Assembly: GCF_029968035.1 (NCBI RefSeq)
Contig: NZ_JASCIQ010000008.1
Span: forward strand, 169,880 to 233,879
DNA: 64,000 nucleotides
Reading direction: 5' to 3'
DNA from: Streptomyces cavernicola
GTDB lineage: Bacteria > Actinomycetota > Actinomycetes > Streptomycetales > Streptomycetaceae
The notes beneath the pieces were generated by a model. It was not told the origin of the DNA, searched no databases, and was given only the letters and a program-made list of their open reading frames with translations. A program made the translations under genes and the position numbers. Below, one piece after another: positions 1 through 8,177 of the stretch; positions within the stretch are counted from its first letter, which is position 1; the number at the start of each line of letters is the position of its first letter.

Positions 1-382
1 AGTCGGCCGCGGGCGGAAGGCGCTCAGATCCTTTTCACGTCACGCGCCCAATGCCGAGGCCGACAGGGGAACTTTCCTTTGCGACGCGCGCTGCGGCCAG
101 CAGTTTCGACGCTGGCCGAAACACCTGGCGAGAGCACGGGGAGCAGCCCTAGCGTTCGCGTTGTCATGCCCTGAGCGACAAAGGGAGGGGCGTGATGATT
201 CGGAACGCTGAAGTTCGCGAAGGCCGACAGGGCCACCGAGCCGAAACCGACGACGGTCCGAGTGCGGCGAAGAGAGAAAAAGCGTCCTGGTACTGGACCT
301 TCGACCACATCGTCCTCGACGAGCTCACCCCCGGAAACCGATTTCACCCAGAAACGCGCTGACATCAACAGACAGGGAGCAC
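1..382. other. Left-edge region, mostly non-coding
   Basis: Apart from a doubtful 55-codon ORF at 195-362, I see no gene here. Open frames on the minus strand (24-440) have no family-like segments and run antisense into the secreted-protein gene that follows. The 3' part carries the upstream region and ribosome site (AGGGAG at 374-379) of that gene. Confidence 0.5.
195..362 (+). CDS. Possible small ORF, 55 aa, unknown
   Basis: An ATG at 195 (or GTG at 192) lies just after GGGAGGGG at 183-190 and opens 55 codons ending in TGA at 360-362. Codon choice in the first half is not strongly GC3-biased, while the second half is. The later part reads WYWTFDHIVLDELTPG, which looks protein-like but which I cannot place in a family. 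It stops 20 bp before the next gene in the same direction. It could be a real small gene, a remnant of a larger one, or chance. Confidence 0.25.
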   Translation: MIRNAEVREGRQGHRAETDDGPSAAKREKASWYWTFDHIVLDELTPGNRFHPETR

Positions 383-874
383 ATGGTGCGCTTATCGAGC
401 CTGCCGTCCATAGCCGCCGCCCTCGTGGCCGCCGGGGCACTTGCCGTCAGTACGCCGGCGGCCTCGGCCGACACCGGGCCGGCCGCAGCCTTGGCCGAAG
501 CGAAGGCCCAGGCCGAAGCACAGACCGGGAAACGGGACTGCTTTGTCGGCAACATCAACAACGGCGACAAGTGGACCGCCTACGCCCAGAATCCCACGCA
601 CCCCGGACAGGCAACCTGGTACGAGCACGGGGACAGGCTCAAGATCGTGGATTCCCTGTCCGACGGCAACCGCACCATCGGGAGTATCCGCTGGTGCTCC
701 GGTGGCGACTGGTCGAAGTGGCACAACTACGACTCCGGTCCGGACGAGGGCAACATCGATGTCCGGTGGAAGAACTTCGACTTGAAGGAGGGCCGCAAGG
801 TCCAGATCCTCGCCTGCCGGGACAACGGCGGGGACGGTGACCGCTGCGGGAAGACCGTCAGCGCCAACGCCTGA
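383..874 (+). CDS. Small secreted protein with four cysteines
   Basis: 163 aa. The ATG at 383 is preceded by AGGGAG at 374-379. The N-terminus is a clear Sec signal peptide (MVRLSS, a hydrophobic Ala/Val/Leu core, cleavage expected after PAASA near residue 29). The mature protein is hydrophilic and contains four Cys (in RDCFVG, RWCSGG, LACRDN and DRCGKT), enough for two disulfides. It has a Trp/Asp/Gly-rich centre and no enzyme motif I recognise. The next gene, also a small four-Cys secreted protein, starts 55 bp downstream in the same direction, so the two may be co-transcribed. Family unknown; extracellular location is the only function-related inference I can support. Confidence 0.8.
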   Translation: MVRLSSLPSIAAALVAAGALAVSTPAASADTGPAAALAEAKAQAEAQTGKRDCFVGNINNGDKWTAYAQNPTHPGQATWYEHGDRLKIVDSLSDGNRTIGSIRWCSGGDWSKWHNYDSGPDEGNIDVRWKNFDLKEGRKVQILACRDNGGDGDRCGKTVSANA

Positions 875-929
875 CACGTCCGGTTCCGGCGAGTCCGCCG
901 ACAACCACCAAACGGGAGGGATCTTCTTG

Positions 930-1334
930 ATGAGGAAAACACTGGTGACAGCCGCTGCCGGCCTACTGGCCCTCGGCATGGCCACAGCTGCTCAGGCAAC
1001 CAACAGCGACACCACGGCCCGGTTCGAAGTTCAGGGCAAGTCGAGCTGCCCCGACGGGTACGTGTGCGTGTGGAACAACAACTCGTTCTCCGGAAAGCCG
1101 AAATGGAAGTCGAAGGGCAACCTGAACAGGGACGTGTTCTCGGCCGACGGGATCTCCATCCTCAACAACGGAACGCGTTACCCGGGCGCAGACCACATCT
1201 ACTACAAGTACACCTACCAGCCTGGCGGAAAGGAGGTCTCGGGCTGTCTGCACTACCCCGGAAGCACCCCGAACAGCAAGAAGACCTATACGGGTGTGGT
1301 CCTGAACTATGCGCAGTGGGGCGGCGAATGCTGA
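930..1334 (+). CDS. Secreted peptidase inhibitor I36-like small protein
   Basis: 134 aa from the ATG at 930, chosen because GGAGGG lies at 915-920 and the following residues form a signal peptide (MRKTLVTAAAGLLALG, cleavage near AAQA, residue 23). The upstream in-frame start at 837 would overlap the previous gene and lose the signal. The mature part begins with CPDGYVCVW, followed by a Gly/Asn-rich stretch with SILNNG. This pattern resembles the peptidase inhibitor I36 (SMI, Streptomyces metalloproteinase inhibitor) and related beta/gamma-crystallin-like secreted proteins of actinomycetes. It has four Cys. Inhibitor activity is inferred from family resemblance only. Confidence 0.7.
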   Translation: MRKTLVTAAAGLLALGMATAAQATNSDTTARFEVQGKSSCPDGYVCVWNNNSFSGKPKWKSKGNLNRDVFSADGISILNNGTRYPGADHIYYKYTYQPGGKEVSGCLHYPGSTPNSKKTYTGVVLNYAQWGGEC

Positions 1335-1599
1335 CCTGAGTTGACTTCCGCTCATCGGCACCGGCAGCCCTGGCGCCTGCGGGCTCTCCGGAAAGAGAGC
1401 TACAAGGCCCGTCCGAGGAGCGGAAGCCCACACTGGCCGGTTCAGGTCATCCGTGTCCTGGCCTGGCTACCTCCCCTTGTTGTGGACATCGCCCGGGGAG
1501 GTGCGCCCCCGGAGCCCGTCCTCCGGGGGCTGTCGCATGTCCCCCCGAGGACCGAGCGCAGCGTCCGCGGCGCGACGTGGCGCGCTGGTGGACGATCCC

Positions 1600-1745
1600 G
1601 GCGAAGCGGCGAACTCGCCCTGCACATCGGGCTGTCCGCGGCGAGGGCCGGCAGGCACGCGGACGGCGCTCCGGGAGGCGGGCCTGATCACCAGCATCCG
1701 GCACGGCGGCGAGGTGCAGCACTTCGCGCCCCGTGGGCGCGGAAC
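1600..1745 (+). pseudogene. Frameshifted remnant of an ArsR-type winged-helix regulator
   Basis: In one plus frame 1605-1664 reads SGELALHIGLSAARAGRHAD. In the next frame, from about 1666, it reads ALREAGLITSIRHGGEVQHF to about 1735. Joined, these give the recognition helix and wing of an ArsR-like DNA-binding domain. The join needs one extra G to be removed at about 1664-1665. Neither frame gives a convincing full-length protein upstream or downstream, so I treat it as decayed. The surrounding stretch 1335-1909 otherwise holds only the upstream region of the M23 gene. Confidence 0.45.
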
Positions 1746-1909
1746 TGTCGGGGCGCGGGGCGGCACATCCTTCCTGAAGCCTCGCCGGAGCCTGGAGGTC
1801 CGTTTGCCTCAGGGCCAAACCTTCTGGCCGTGGCCGCAACCCGTCTCCTCTAATGGCACCACTGGTCATGGCCACACCAGGTGGCATGCCACAACGGGGA
1901 GGAAACCAA

Positions 1910-3337
1910 GTGAAGAGAAGCATGGCTGTGCTACTGGGCGGGGTCCTGGCAGCGGCCGCGCTCAGCGCACCCACGGCCGCCGCGCAGGACCCGCTCGCCG
2001 ACCGCCCGGACTTCAAGGCCCCCTACCAGTGCAAGGAGAAGGGCTGGACCTACTTCGGCGGGCACGACTACACAGGCGCACTGGACATCAACAAGGGCTC
2101 GGGCAACTCGGACCTGGGCGAGCCGATCCTCGCCTCGGCCGGCGGCAAGGTGAACGTCGCGACAGACAGCAAGGCCGGGAAGTACGTGGAGATCGACCAC
2201 GGCGGCGGCTGGCAGACGCGCTATCTGCACCTGCAGAGCCAGACCGTCAAGGACGGCGCGAAGGTCCAGCAGGGCGACCGGATCGGCACGCTGGGCAACA
2301 CCGGAGATGCCCCGCTGGCGCACCTCCACTTCGACCAGCGCCTCAACGGCAAGGGCGTGGAGGTCCACCTCGAAGGCAAGAACCTCTACCCCTACCCCCC
2401 GAACGACAGCGAGCGGAAGGAACTGGTCAGCTCCAACTGCGGCGGCGACGGCGACGACCCGGGTGAGCCAGGCCCCGAGCCGAAGGCCACCACCCTCGAG
2501 TACACCGGGGACAAGAGCATCTCCAACGGCTCGGACGCCAAGCTCTCCGCCGTACTGAAGACCAAGAAGTCGGAGAAGCCGGTCAAGAACCGCGTGGTGT
2601 CCTTCAAGCTCGGTACGGGTGAATCCGCCGAGACCTGCAAGGACAAGACCGACGCCAAGGGCAAGGCCTCCTGCCCGGTCCCGGTGACCGGGCAGAAGCT
2701 GACGGACGACGCCGAGGTGCCGCTCACCGCGACCTTCAAGGGCGACAGCTCGTACGGGAAGTCCAAGGACAACGCGGACCTCAAGCTCCAGCATGTGGAG
2801 GGCCGTTCCTACGGCCTCTCCGCCGAGGTCCCGCTCCCGCTGGTCCCGGTGAACATCGACCCGACGCCGGACACCGGCCCCGTCCGCGCGGCGGGCGCGG
2901 AGACCGAGGGACCGGAGTGCGTGAAGGGCGTCGACGCGCTCGTCCTGGACGTCAAGGCGCTCTGCGCGAAGGTCGCCACCCGGACCGGCCCGAGCAGCGC
3001 CACGTCGACCGCCACCGTCGCCGACGCGAACATCGGCCTGCCTGGGCTGCCCGTGATCGGCGTCTCCGGGCTGACGTCGAAGTCGACGAGCAGCTGCACG
3101 AAGTCCAAGGGGAGCGTCAGCCTGGAACTGACCGTGGCCGGCAAGGCGGTCGAGCTCCCGAGCACCCCGGGCTTCGAGGTCGACTTGGGCCCCGCGGGCA
3201 AGCTCGTGGTCAACGAGCAGACCCGAGTGAAGGGCGCCGACAAGGGCCTGACGGTCAACGCCGTACACCTGACGACACTCGGGGGTGCGGACGTGGTGCT
3301 CGGCTCCAGCACCTCCAGCGCGCACAACTGCAAGTAG
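1910..3337 (+). CDS. Secreted M23 (LytM-type) metallopeptidase with Ig-like and choice-of-anchor-type C-terminal domains
   Basis: 475 aa from the GTG at 1910, with GGGAGG at 1897-1902. An in-frame ATG at 1853 lacks this site and would precede the signal peptide. Signal peptide residues 1-25 (ends TAAA). The M23 domain spans roughly 35-160, with H52...D59 (GHDYTGALD), H107 and the HLHF pair H138/H140. This fits secreted M23 peptidases in which the first His is farther from the Asp than in the classic HxxxD. Residues about 200-305 look like a bacterial Ig-like domain (EYTGD... VSFKLGTG... ATFKGDSSYG). The last about 165 residues resemble the choice-of-anchor P type region, with pairs of Cys. 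The likely target is peptidoglycan, acting outside the membrane. A hairpin at 3407-3434 ends the unit. Confidence 0.8.
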   Translation: MKRSMAVLLGGVLAAAALSAPTAAAQDPLADRPDFKAPYQCKEKGWTYFGGHDYTGALDINKGSGNSDLGEPILASAGGKVNVATDSKAGKYVEIDHGGGWQTRYLHLQSQTVKDGAKVQQGDRIGTLGNTGDAPLAHLHFDQRLNGKGVEVHLEGKNLYPYPPNDSERKELVSSNCGGDGDDPGEPGPEPKATTLEYTGDKSISNGSDAKLSAVLKTKKSEKPVKNRVVSFKLGTGESAETCKDKTDAKGKASCPVPVTGQKLTDDAEVPLTATFKGDSSYGKSKDNADLKLQHVEGRSYGLSAEVPLPLVPVNIDPTPDTGPVRAAGAETEGPECVKGVDALVLDVKALCAKVATRTGPSSATSTATVADANIGLPGLPVIGVSGLTSKSTSSCTKSKGSVSLELTVAGKAVELPSTPGFEVDLGPAGKLVVNEQTRVKGADKGLTVNAVHLTTLGGADVVLGSSTSSAHNCK

Positions 3338-3406
3338 GCCAAGTAGGCAGGAAGAACGACAAGGAGAACTGAGGGGAATCGCAAGGAGACCCCCGTGCCC
3401 AACCGC

Positions 3407-3434
3407 GCCCCGCCGAGCCCGCGCTCGGCGGGGC
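3407..3434 (+). terminator. Rho-independent-type hairpin after the M23 gene
   Basis: A perfect 12-bp stem: arm 3407-3418 pairs with 3423-3434 around a 4-nt loop. There is no U tract, as is usual in Streptomyces. Confidence 0.6.
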
Positions 3435-3496
3435 ATCGGGTCATCAGCGCATCAGGGCATCAGGGCATCAGGGCATCAGGGCATCAGGGCATCAGG
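3433..3496 (+). repeat. 8-bp tandem repeat (GCATCAGG)n
   Basis: Six perfect head-to-tail copies of GCATCAGG at 3449-3496, preceded by two imperfect copies (3433-3448). It begins directly at the 3' arm of the M23 terminator. It lies in a 581-bp stretch (3338-3918) where I find no convincing gene. Confidence 0.85.
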
Positions 3497-3918
3497 CAGC
3501 ACCCTCCAGGCTGCCGCTCGGCACAGCCCCCGCAGCCACGCCGAGGAAGTCGCGCGCGCCCAACTCGGCCAGGACAAACCCCGGTTGGCCGGCGCGAAGA
3601 TCTACGGCACGCTCGACCGTGCTCGCGGCGCAGGGGATCCCAACCCCGGGCGGGCCGCGCAAGGGAGTTCGGGGAGCTCTTCCGGCTCGGGGAAGGTGGA
3701 CTGCCCACCGATGCCGCGCCGTCGGAGCCGTAAGACGCGCGCCCGTAGCGCTGCCGCATCGACCGATCGGTTGATCCTGTCGTCGCCGAACGGCGCACGG
3801 AACGCAGCCGGGTTGTCGAGGGCCTGGGCCTGAGTCGTCCCGAAACTGAGGGGGCAGAGCGGGAACGCCGGCTTCCCGCACCATCCCGGTCATTCCGGTA
3901 CACCTTGAGGAGCCCCCG
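3497..3918. other. Region without a recognisable gene
   Basis: Open frames on both strands cross this stretch, but none has a ribosome site, a family-like segment or consistent codon bias. It may hold decayed coding sequence. The 3' end is the upstream region of the haem-binding protein gene. Confidence 0.4.
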
Positions 3919-4473
3919 TTGAAGCACGCGAAGAAGCCACTCCGTACGCGGGTACTGATCGGCGCGGGCGTCGCCGCCGCCGTGGCCGCGGGAACCGCCG
4001 GTGTGCTCTCCGCCAACGCGACCGAGACCGAGCCGGCCGCCGCCGTCACGGAGGCCGCCGCGGAGAACCTGCGGGAGACCAGCCACCTGACCGTCGACGC
4101 CGCGACCAAGGCCGCGCAGGCCGCGCTCGACGCCGCCGAGAAGGAGAACCAGCGCATCACCGTCGCGGTCGTCGACCGCAACGGCAACACCATCGTCACC
4201 CTGCGCGGCGACGGCGCGGGCCCGCAGTCGTACGAGTCGGCGGAGCGGAAGGCGTACACGGCCGTCTCCTGGAACGCGCCGACCTCCGAGCTGGTGAAGC
4301 GCCTTGAGCAGGCCCCGAACCTGAAGGACATCCCGGGCACCCTGTTCCTGGGCGGTGGCGCCCCGGTCGCCGAGGAGGGCACTCCGATCGCGGGCATCGG
4401 TGTGGCCGGTGCGCCGTCGGGCGAACTGGACGAGAAGTTCGCCAAGGCCGGCGTCGCCGCGCTCGGCCAGTAG
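3919..4473 (+). CDS. Secreted GlcG/HbpS-family haem-binding protein
   Basis: 184 aa with a TTG start at 3919. The N-terminus KKPLRTRVLIGAGVAAAVAAG is a signal sequence with a basic n-region and an Ala-rich core. The mature part, from about residue 35, matches the GlcG/HbpS fold: LTVDAATKAAQAALDAAEKE, VAVVDRNGN, an ESAERKAYTAVSW helix and GGGAPV near the end. In Streptomyces reticuli, HbpS is an extracellular haem-binding, redox-sensing octamer that talks to the SenS/SenR two-component system. I see no senS/senR in this window, so partnership here is not established. The gene ends at a hairpin shared with the convergent DUF3100 gene. Confidence 0.8.
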   Translation: MKHAKKPLRTRVLIGAGVAAAVAAGTAGVLSANATETEPAAAVTEAAAENLRETSHLTVDAATKAAQAALDAAEKENQRITVAVVDRNGNTIVTLRGDGAGPQSYESAERKAYTAVSWNAPTSELVKRLEQAPNLKDIPGTLFLGGGAPVAEEGTPIAGIGVAGAPSGELDEKFAKAGVAALGQ

Positions 4474-4483
4474 GCCCCAACAC

Positions 4484-4523
4484 GCGGGCGGCACTCGGGA
4501 GTTCCCTGCCGGGTGCCGCCTGC
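4484..4523. terminator. Bidirectional hairpin between convergent genes
   Basis: A 15-bp stem (4484-4498 with 4509-4523, two G-U pairs, 10-nt loop) between the haem-binding protein gene and the convergent DUF3100 gene. Confidence 0.55.
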
Positions 4524-4554
4524 TCGTGTCTCTCCCCCTGTTCGTCTCCGAGCC

Positions 4555-6024
4555 TCAGAGGTGCAGCACGCTCTGGCCGAGCGCGGCGGCGACGATGAAC
4601 GAGGAGCTGTACGTCAGCAGCGCCACGACCACGATCTTCCAGCTCAGCTGGCGCAGCGCCTGGATGTCACGGCCGAGGGTCAGGCCGATCATGGCCAGGC
4701 CCGGCAGGCCGATCAGCATCGCGTCGAGGTTCTCCATGACGTGGCCCAGCCAGGCCCCGGTCGGCAGGAAGTCGGCCGACAGGATCGTGGCGATGCCCAG
4801 GACGAAGACGCTGGCCGGGATGACGGAGATCCGCTTGCCGAGCGCGAAGCACACGCGGGTGAGGAGCAGCAGGAACGCGACGCCGATCGCGTCCTCGACC
4901 GAGATGGAGCGGGTGCCGAGCGCGTTGATCAGCAGCGCACCGAGGCCCACGATCGCGTAGGCGATGGCCTGCACGCGCGGCGGTGTCGCCACGTCCGGGT
5001 CGCGGACGACCTCCAGGACGGGCCGGTCGTCGTCGTCATCGGCCTTCTCCGCTGCGACACCCGAGCCGCTTCCGGCGGTGGCGCTTTCGGCCGTGGTGCT
5101 TCCGGCCTTGGCGATCCGCCGGCCGTTGTCGTCCCGGCCGAACACCCGGCTCCAGAACGTGTAGAGGCGGCGGCACAGCGGCAGCGCCAGGAAGATCCCG
5201 GAGTAGAAGCCCACGAGGTTCGTGACGAGGTTGGACAGGGCCGCGAGCGCGGTGATCTCCGCCGCCTGGTCGGGGTAGATCAGCGACAGCGCGCCCACGC
5301 CGCCCAGCATCATCGAACCGGAGCCCAGGCCGAGGCCCAGGGCGAGCGCGAGCGGGCTGAAGATGCCGAGGCTGCCGAGCCCGCCGGCGAGCAGCGAGAT
5401 GTACAGGGCGCCGAAGACCGAGCCGAGCACCCACACCGAGAAGACGCCCCGGTACTCGGGCGACCGCACCCCGAACCGCTCGATGGCGAACGCCAGATAG
5501 GACTCGCGGTCGATGGACCAGGTGGCCCCGACGGCCGCGCGGCCGAGGCCGAGACCGACCGCCACCGGCAGGGCGAGCAGCACCGTGCCGAAGATGTGGC
5601 CGACCTCCTGCAGCACGATGGCGGGGCCGAGGTTGGTGAACTTGGCCAGGGAAGGGCCGATCTCGGTGCCGAGGCGGGCCAGGAACAGGACGATGCTGAT
5701 CTCCAGGAGCACCGTCGACACGGACCGGGTCGCCCCCGACACCGGCCGCCACTGCTGCACGCCGACGATGCCGCCGATCAGGACCGCCCAGATGATCGGG
5801 AACAGCGCGATCGCGGCCGGACCTATCTCGAAGGTGTGCTCGCCGATGAGCACGGCGACGAGGGAGATCGCGGTGGACAGCACCGTGGCGGTCACCCAGT
5901 GGGCACAGGTGACCTTCCCCGCCGGAGGGTCGGCAGGAGAACCGGCAGGAGAACCGGCCTGAGAACTGGCCGGGGAACTGGCCGGAGGGCTGGGGGCGGT
6001 GGTCGTGTCGTGGGTCAGATCCAT
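4555..6024 (-). CDS. DUF3100-family integral membrane protein
   Basis: 489 aa, ATG at 6024 with a GGAG-type site just upstream. A low-complexity Pro/Ser/Ala/Gly N-tail (about 35 residues, with repeated PAGSPA-like units) precedes about ten to eleven hydrophobic segments. The Gly-rich GLGLGSGSMMLGG is typical of DUF3100. A polar loop in the second half is rich in Ala/Asp (DDDDD). DUF3100 proteins are predicted transporters or permeases of unknown substrate and often sit beside amidohydrolases or peptidases. Here the gene is divergent from an amidohydrolase and shares a 300-bp control region with two identical TTTGGTATACCGG sites. Transport of a ureide, purine or amide compound is an inference from context. 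Confidence 0.8.
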   Translation of the reverse strand: MDLTHDTTTAPSPPASSPASSQAGSPAGSPADPPAGKVTCAHWVTATVLSTAISLVAVLIGEHTFEIGPAAIALFPIIWAVLIGGIVGVQQWRPVSGATRSVSTVLLEISIVLFLARLGTEIGPSLAKFTNLGPAIVLQEVGHIFGTVLLALPVAVGLGLGRAAVGATWSIDRESYLAFAIERFGVRSPEYRGVFSVWVLGSVFGALYISLLAGGLGSLGIFSPLALALGLGLGSGSMMLGGVGALSLIYPDQAAEITALAALSNLVTNLVGFYSGIFLALPLCRRLYTFWSRVFGRDDNGRRIAKAGSTTAESATAGSGSGVAAEKADDDDDRPVLEVVRDPDVATPPRVQAIAYAIVGLGALLINALGTRSISVEDAIGVAFLLLLTRVCFALGKRISVIPASVFVLGIATILSADFLPTGAWLGHVMENLDAMLIGLPGLAMIGLTLGRDIQALRQLSWKIVVVALLTYSSSFIVAAALGQSVLHL

Positions 6025-6079
6025 GACTGTCTCCGCAACAAGGAGGCGACGTTCGGTACCGGCTCTCCCGGGAGGGCCG

Positions 6080-6198
6080 TTTGGTATACCGGAAAAGGTG
6101 CACCGGCTACCGGGCTCCTGTCCATACCCCTGGCAGCAGGGATTTTTATTTCGGCCTTAACCGCCGACGCAGCGAAGTCTTCCGCTTTGGTATACCGG
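6080..6198. promoter_or_regulatory. Divergent control region with two identical GGTATACC operator-like sites
   Basis: TTTGGTATACCGG occurs at 6080-6092 and again, same orientation, at 6186-6198. The GGTATACC core is a perfect palindrome. It sits between the DUF3100 gene (minus) and the amidohydrolase gene (plus). Related palindromes lie upstream of the MFS gene (8051-8060, 8168-8177). The pattern suits a GntR- or TetR-type repressor. No regulator gene adjoins these units. Confidence 0.5.
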
Positions 6199-6324
6199 TT
6201 GCTACGATCCCTGGACCTCGCGCCCCATCCCCCACGCCCCGTCCCCGCGCCCCGTCCCGCCGTCCCTCGCGCCGCGCCTCGTTCCCGGCCGGGGAGACCG
6301 GCCCGGAAACGTCCAGGAGGTCCT

Positions 6325-7812
6325 GTGCGCACGCGTTGGCACGCCGGCCACATCGTCGCCCACCAGCACGGCCGTCACACTCTGCTGCGAGACGGCGAGG
6401 TCGTCTGGGAGGACGACGTCATCGTCTATGTCGGACCGCGCTACGAAGGCCCCGTCGACGAGGAGGTCGACCTCGGCGACTCCCTGGTCATGCCGGGCCT
6501 CATCGACCTCGACGCGCTCACCGACATCGACCACCTCGTCCTCGACTCGTGGTCCACGCCCGAGCGGGCCCCCGGACTCCAGTGGTCGCAGGAGTACTTC
6601 ACCGACCGGCGGCGCGACGTCTTCACCCCGGCCGAGCGCCGCACCGTACGTGAGTACGCGCTCGTGCAACTCGCCCTGCACGGCATCACCACGTACATGC
6701 CGATCGCCTCCGAGATCCACAGCTCCTGGGCCGAGCCGTACGACGAACTGGTCGGCATGGCCGAGACCTCGCGCCGCATCGGCCTGCGCGGCTACCTCGG
6801 ACCGGCCTACCGCTCCGGCGTCAACGTGGCCCTGCCGGACGGCAGTCGGGACGTGGCCTTCGACGAGGAGCAGGGACGGGCGGGCCTCCGCGACGCGGTG
6901 CGGTTCCTCGACCACCTGGACAAGCTCGACGACCCGCTGCTCACCGGCGTGCTCCTTCCGTGCCGCATCGAGACCCTCACCGAGGAGCTGATGCGCGACA
7001 CCGCGACCGTGGCCCGGGAACGTGACGCGCTCGTACGGCTGCACGCTCTGCAGGGCGTACTGGAACGGGAGTTGGTCGAGCGCCGGCACGGCGTCACCCC
7101 GCTGCAGCTCCTCGGCCGCACCGGTCTCCTCGACACCCGTCTGCTCATCCCGCACGGCCTGGTCCTCGACCGGCACCCCGACGTCCACGGCGAGGACCGC
7201 GGCGACCTGGAGACGCTCGTCAAGGCCGGCGTCTCCGTCATCCACTGCCCGCAGACCTCGCTGCGCTACGGCGCGGTCCTCCGCTCGTTCGGCAGCTACC
7301 TGGAGGCGGGGCTCAACCTGTGCCTCGGCACCGACTCCTTCCCGCCCGACCTGGTGCGCGGCATGGACGTCGGCATCCACCTGGCCAAGGTCATCGACGG
7401 ACGGCACGACGCGGCGACGGCCGAGCAGTACGTGGAAGCGGCGACCCTCGGCGGCGCCCGCGCGCTCGGTCGCAGCGACCTCGGCAGGCTGGAGCCCGGG
7501 GCGCAGGCCGACCTCGTGGCGTTCCGCATCGACGACATCCGCGACGGGGTGCAGGACGACCCGGTCCGTACGTTCCTGCTCAACGGCACCGCACGGCAGG
7601 CCACGCACAGCGTGGTCGCGGGCCGGCCCGTCCTGGTCGACGGCTCCGTCCCCGGCGTCGACCTCGAAGACCTGCGGCTGCGCGCCCAGGACCTGTTCAC
7701 GCGCATGCGCGCGGCGTACAGCGAACGCGACATCCTGCGGCGCGACAGCAGCGAGCTGTTCCCGCCCACGTTCCCGGCGTTCGACGCGACGCCGGGCGCG
7801 ACGCCCGCCTGA
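6325..7812 (+). CDS. Amidohydrolase-superfamily protein (chlorohydrolase-like) with altered metal motif
   Basis: 495 aa. GTG at 6325 with AGGAGG at 6315-6320. Longer in-frame extensions run antisense through the DUF3100 gene and are not coding. The overall layout is that of TrzN/AtzA/SsnA-type amidohydrolases: a beta-sandwich start, then MPGLIDLDALTDIDH, later LVRLHALQG, LLIPHGLVLD, IHCPQTSLRYG and GTDSFPPDLVRGMD, and a C-terminal beta-strand segment (EPGAQADLVAF). The usual HxH after PGL is replaced by D61-L-D63, and the HxxE region reads HALQG, so the metal site must differ or be lost. The likely substrate class is a ureide, pterin or triazine-like heterocycle. It appears monocistronic, ended by the hairpin at 7866-7906. 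Confidence 0.75.
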   Translation: MRTRWHAGHIVAHQHGRHTLLRDGEVVWEDDVIVYVGPRYEGPVDEEVDLGDSLVMPGLIDLDALTDIDHLVLDSWSTPERAPGLQWSQEYFTDRRRDVFTPAERRTVREYALVQLALHGITTYMPIASEIHSSWAEPYDELVGMAETSRRIGLRGYLGPAYRSGVNVALPDGSRDVAFDEEQGRAGLRDAVRFLDHLDKLDDPLLTGVLLPCRIETLTEELMRDTATVARERDALVRLHALQGVLERELVERRHGVTPLQLLGRTGLLDTRLLIPHGLVLDRHPDVHGEDRGDLETLVKAGVSVIHCPQTSLRYGAVLRSFGSYLEAGLNLCLGTDSFPPDLVRGMDVGIHLAKVIDGRHDAATAEQYVEAATLGGARALGRSDLGRLEPGAQADLVAFRIDDIRDGVQDDPVRTFLLNGTARQATHSVVAGRPVLVDGSVPGVDLEDLRLRAQDLFTRMRAAYSERDILRRDSSELFPPTFPAFDATPGATPA

Positions 7813-7865
7813 GGAGACCCCCCTCCCGCTCAAGCCGACCGGCGCCACGAGGACCGGTCGCACCA

Positions 7866-7906
7866 ACGGCTCGGGCCCACCCCGCACAGGGATGGGCCCG
7901 AGCCGT
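7866..7906 (+). terminator. Strong hairpin after the amidohydrolase gene
   Basis: A perfect 14-bp stem (7866-7879 with 7893-7906, 13-nt loop) located 54 bp after the stop codon. Confidence 0.65.
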
Positions 7907-8050
7907 CGGCGTACGTACCCGCCCGCAGATCGACATTCCGGCCGCCCCACCCCGGGCCCAACTCGCCCCAGCCCACGGCGCGTTCACCCGTAGCCGCAGG
8001 TCACGTACGCGGCGGCCGCTTCGGCGTGACAGGCCAAGCCTCCGGCGCGG

Positions 8051-8060
8051 TTGTATACAA
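8051..8060. promoter_or_regulatory. Palindrome TTGTATACAA
   Basis: A perfect 10-bp palindrome sharing the GTATAC core with the sites at 6080-6092, 6186-6198 and 8168-8177. Confidence 0.4.
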
Positions 8061-8167
8061 AGCAGCTCCGTCGCCACGGTCACCCGCACACCCACTCCGC
8101 CCCACCCCGGCTACATGCTGCATACACCTGCATTGCTGTCAACAAATCGTTGACCGGGCCACCCCGT

Positions 8168-8177
8168 CGGTATACCG
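8168..8177. promoter_or_regulatory. Palindrome CGGTATACCG upstream of the MFS operon
   Basis: A perfect 10-bp palindrome with the same GGTATACC core as the two sites in the DUF3100/amidohydrolase control region. This suggests a shared repressor for the three units. Confidence 0.5.

Noticed and set aside
3433..3496. CRISPR-like repeats
   Set aside because: Units are 8 bp without spacers and there are no cas genes.
4513..6324. N-terminal 600 codons of a 1,099-codon plus-strand ORF
   Set aside because: Antisense to the DUF3100 gene and rich in Asp/Arg/Gly/His without family signal; real coding starts at the GTG at 6325.
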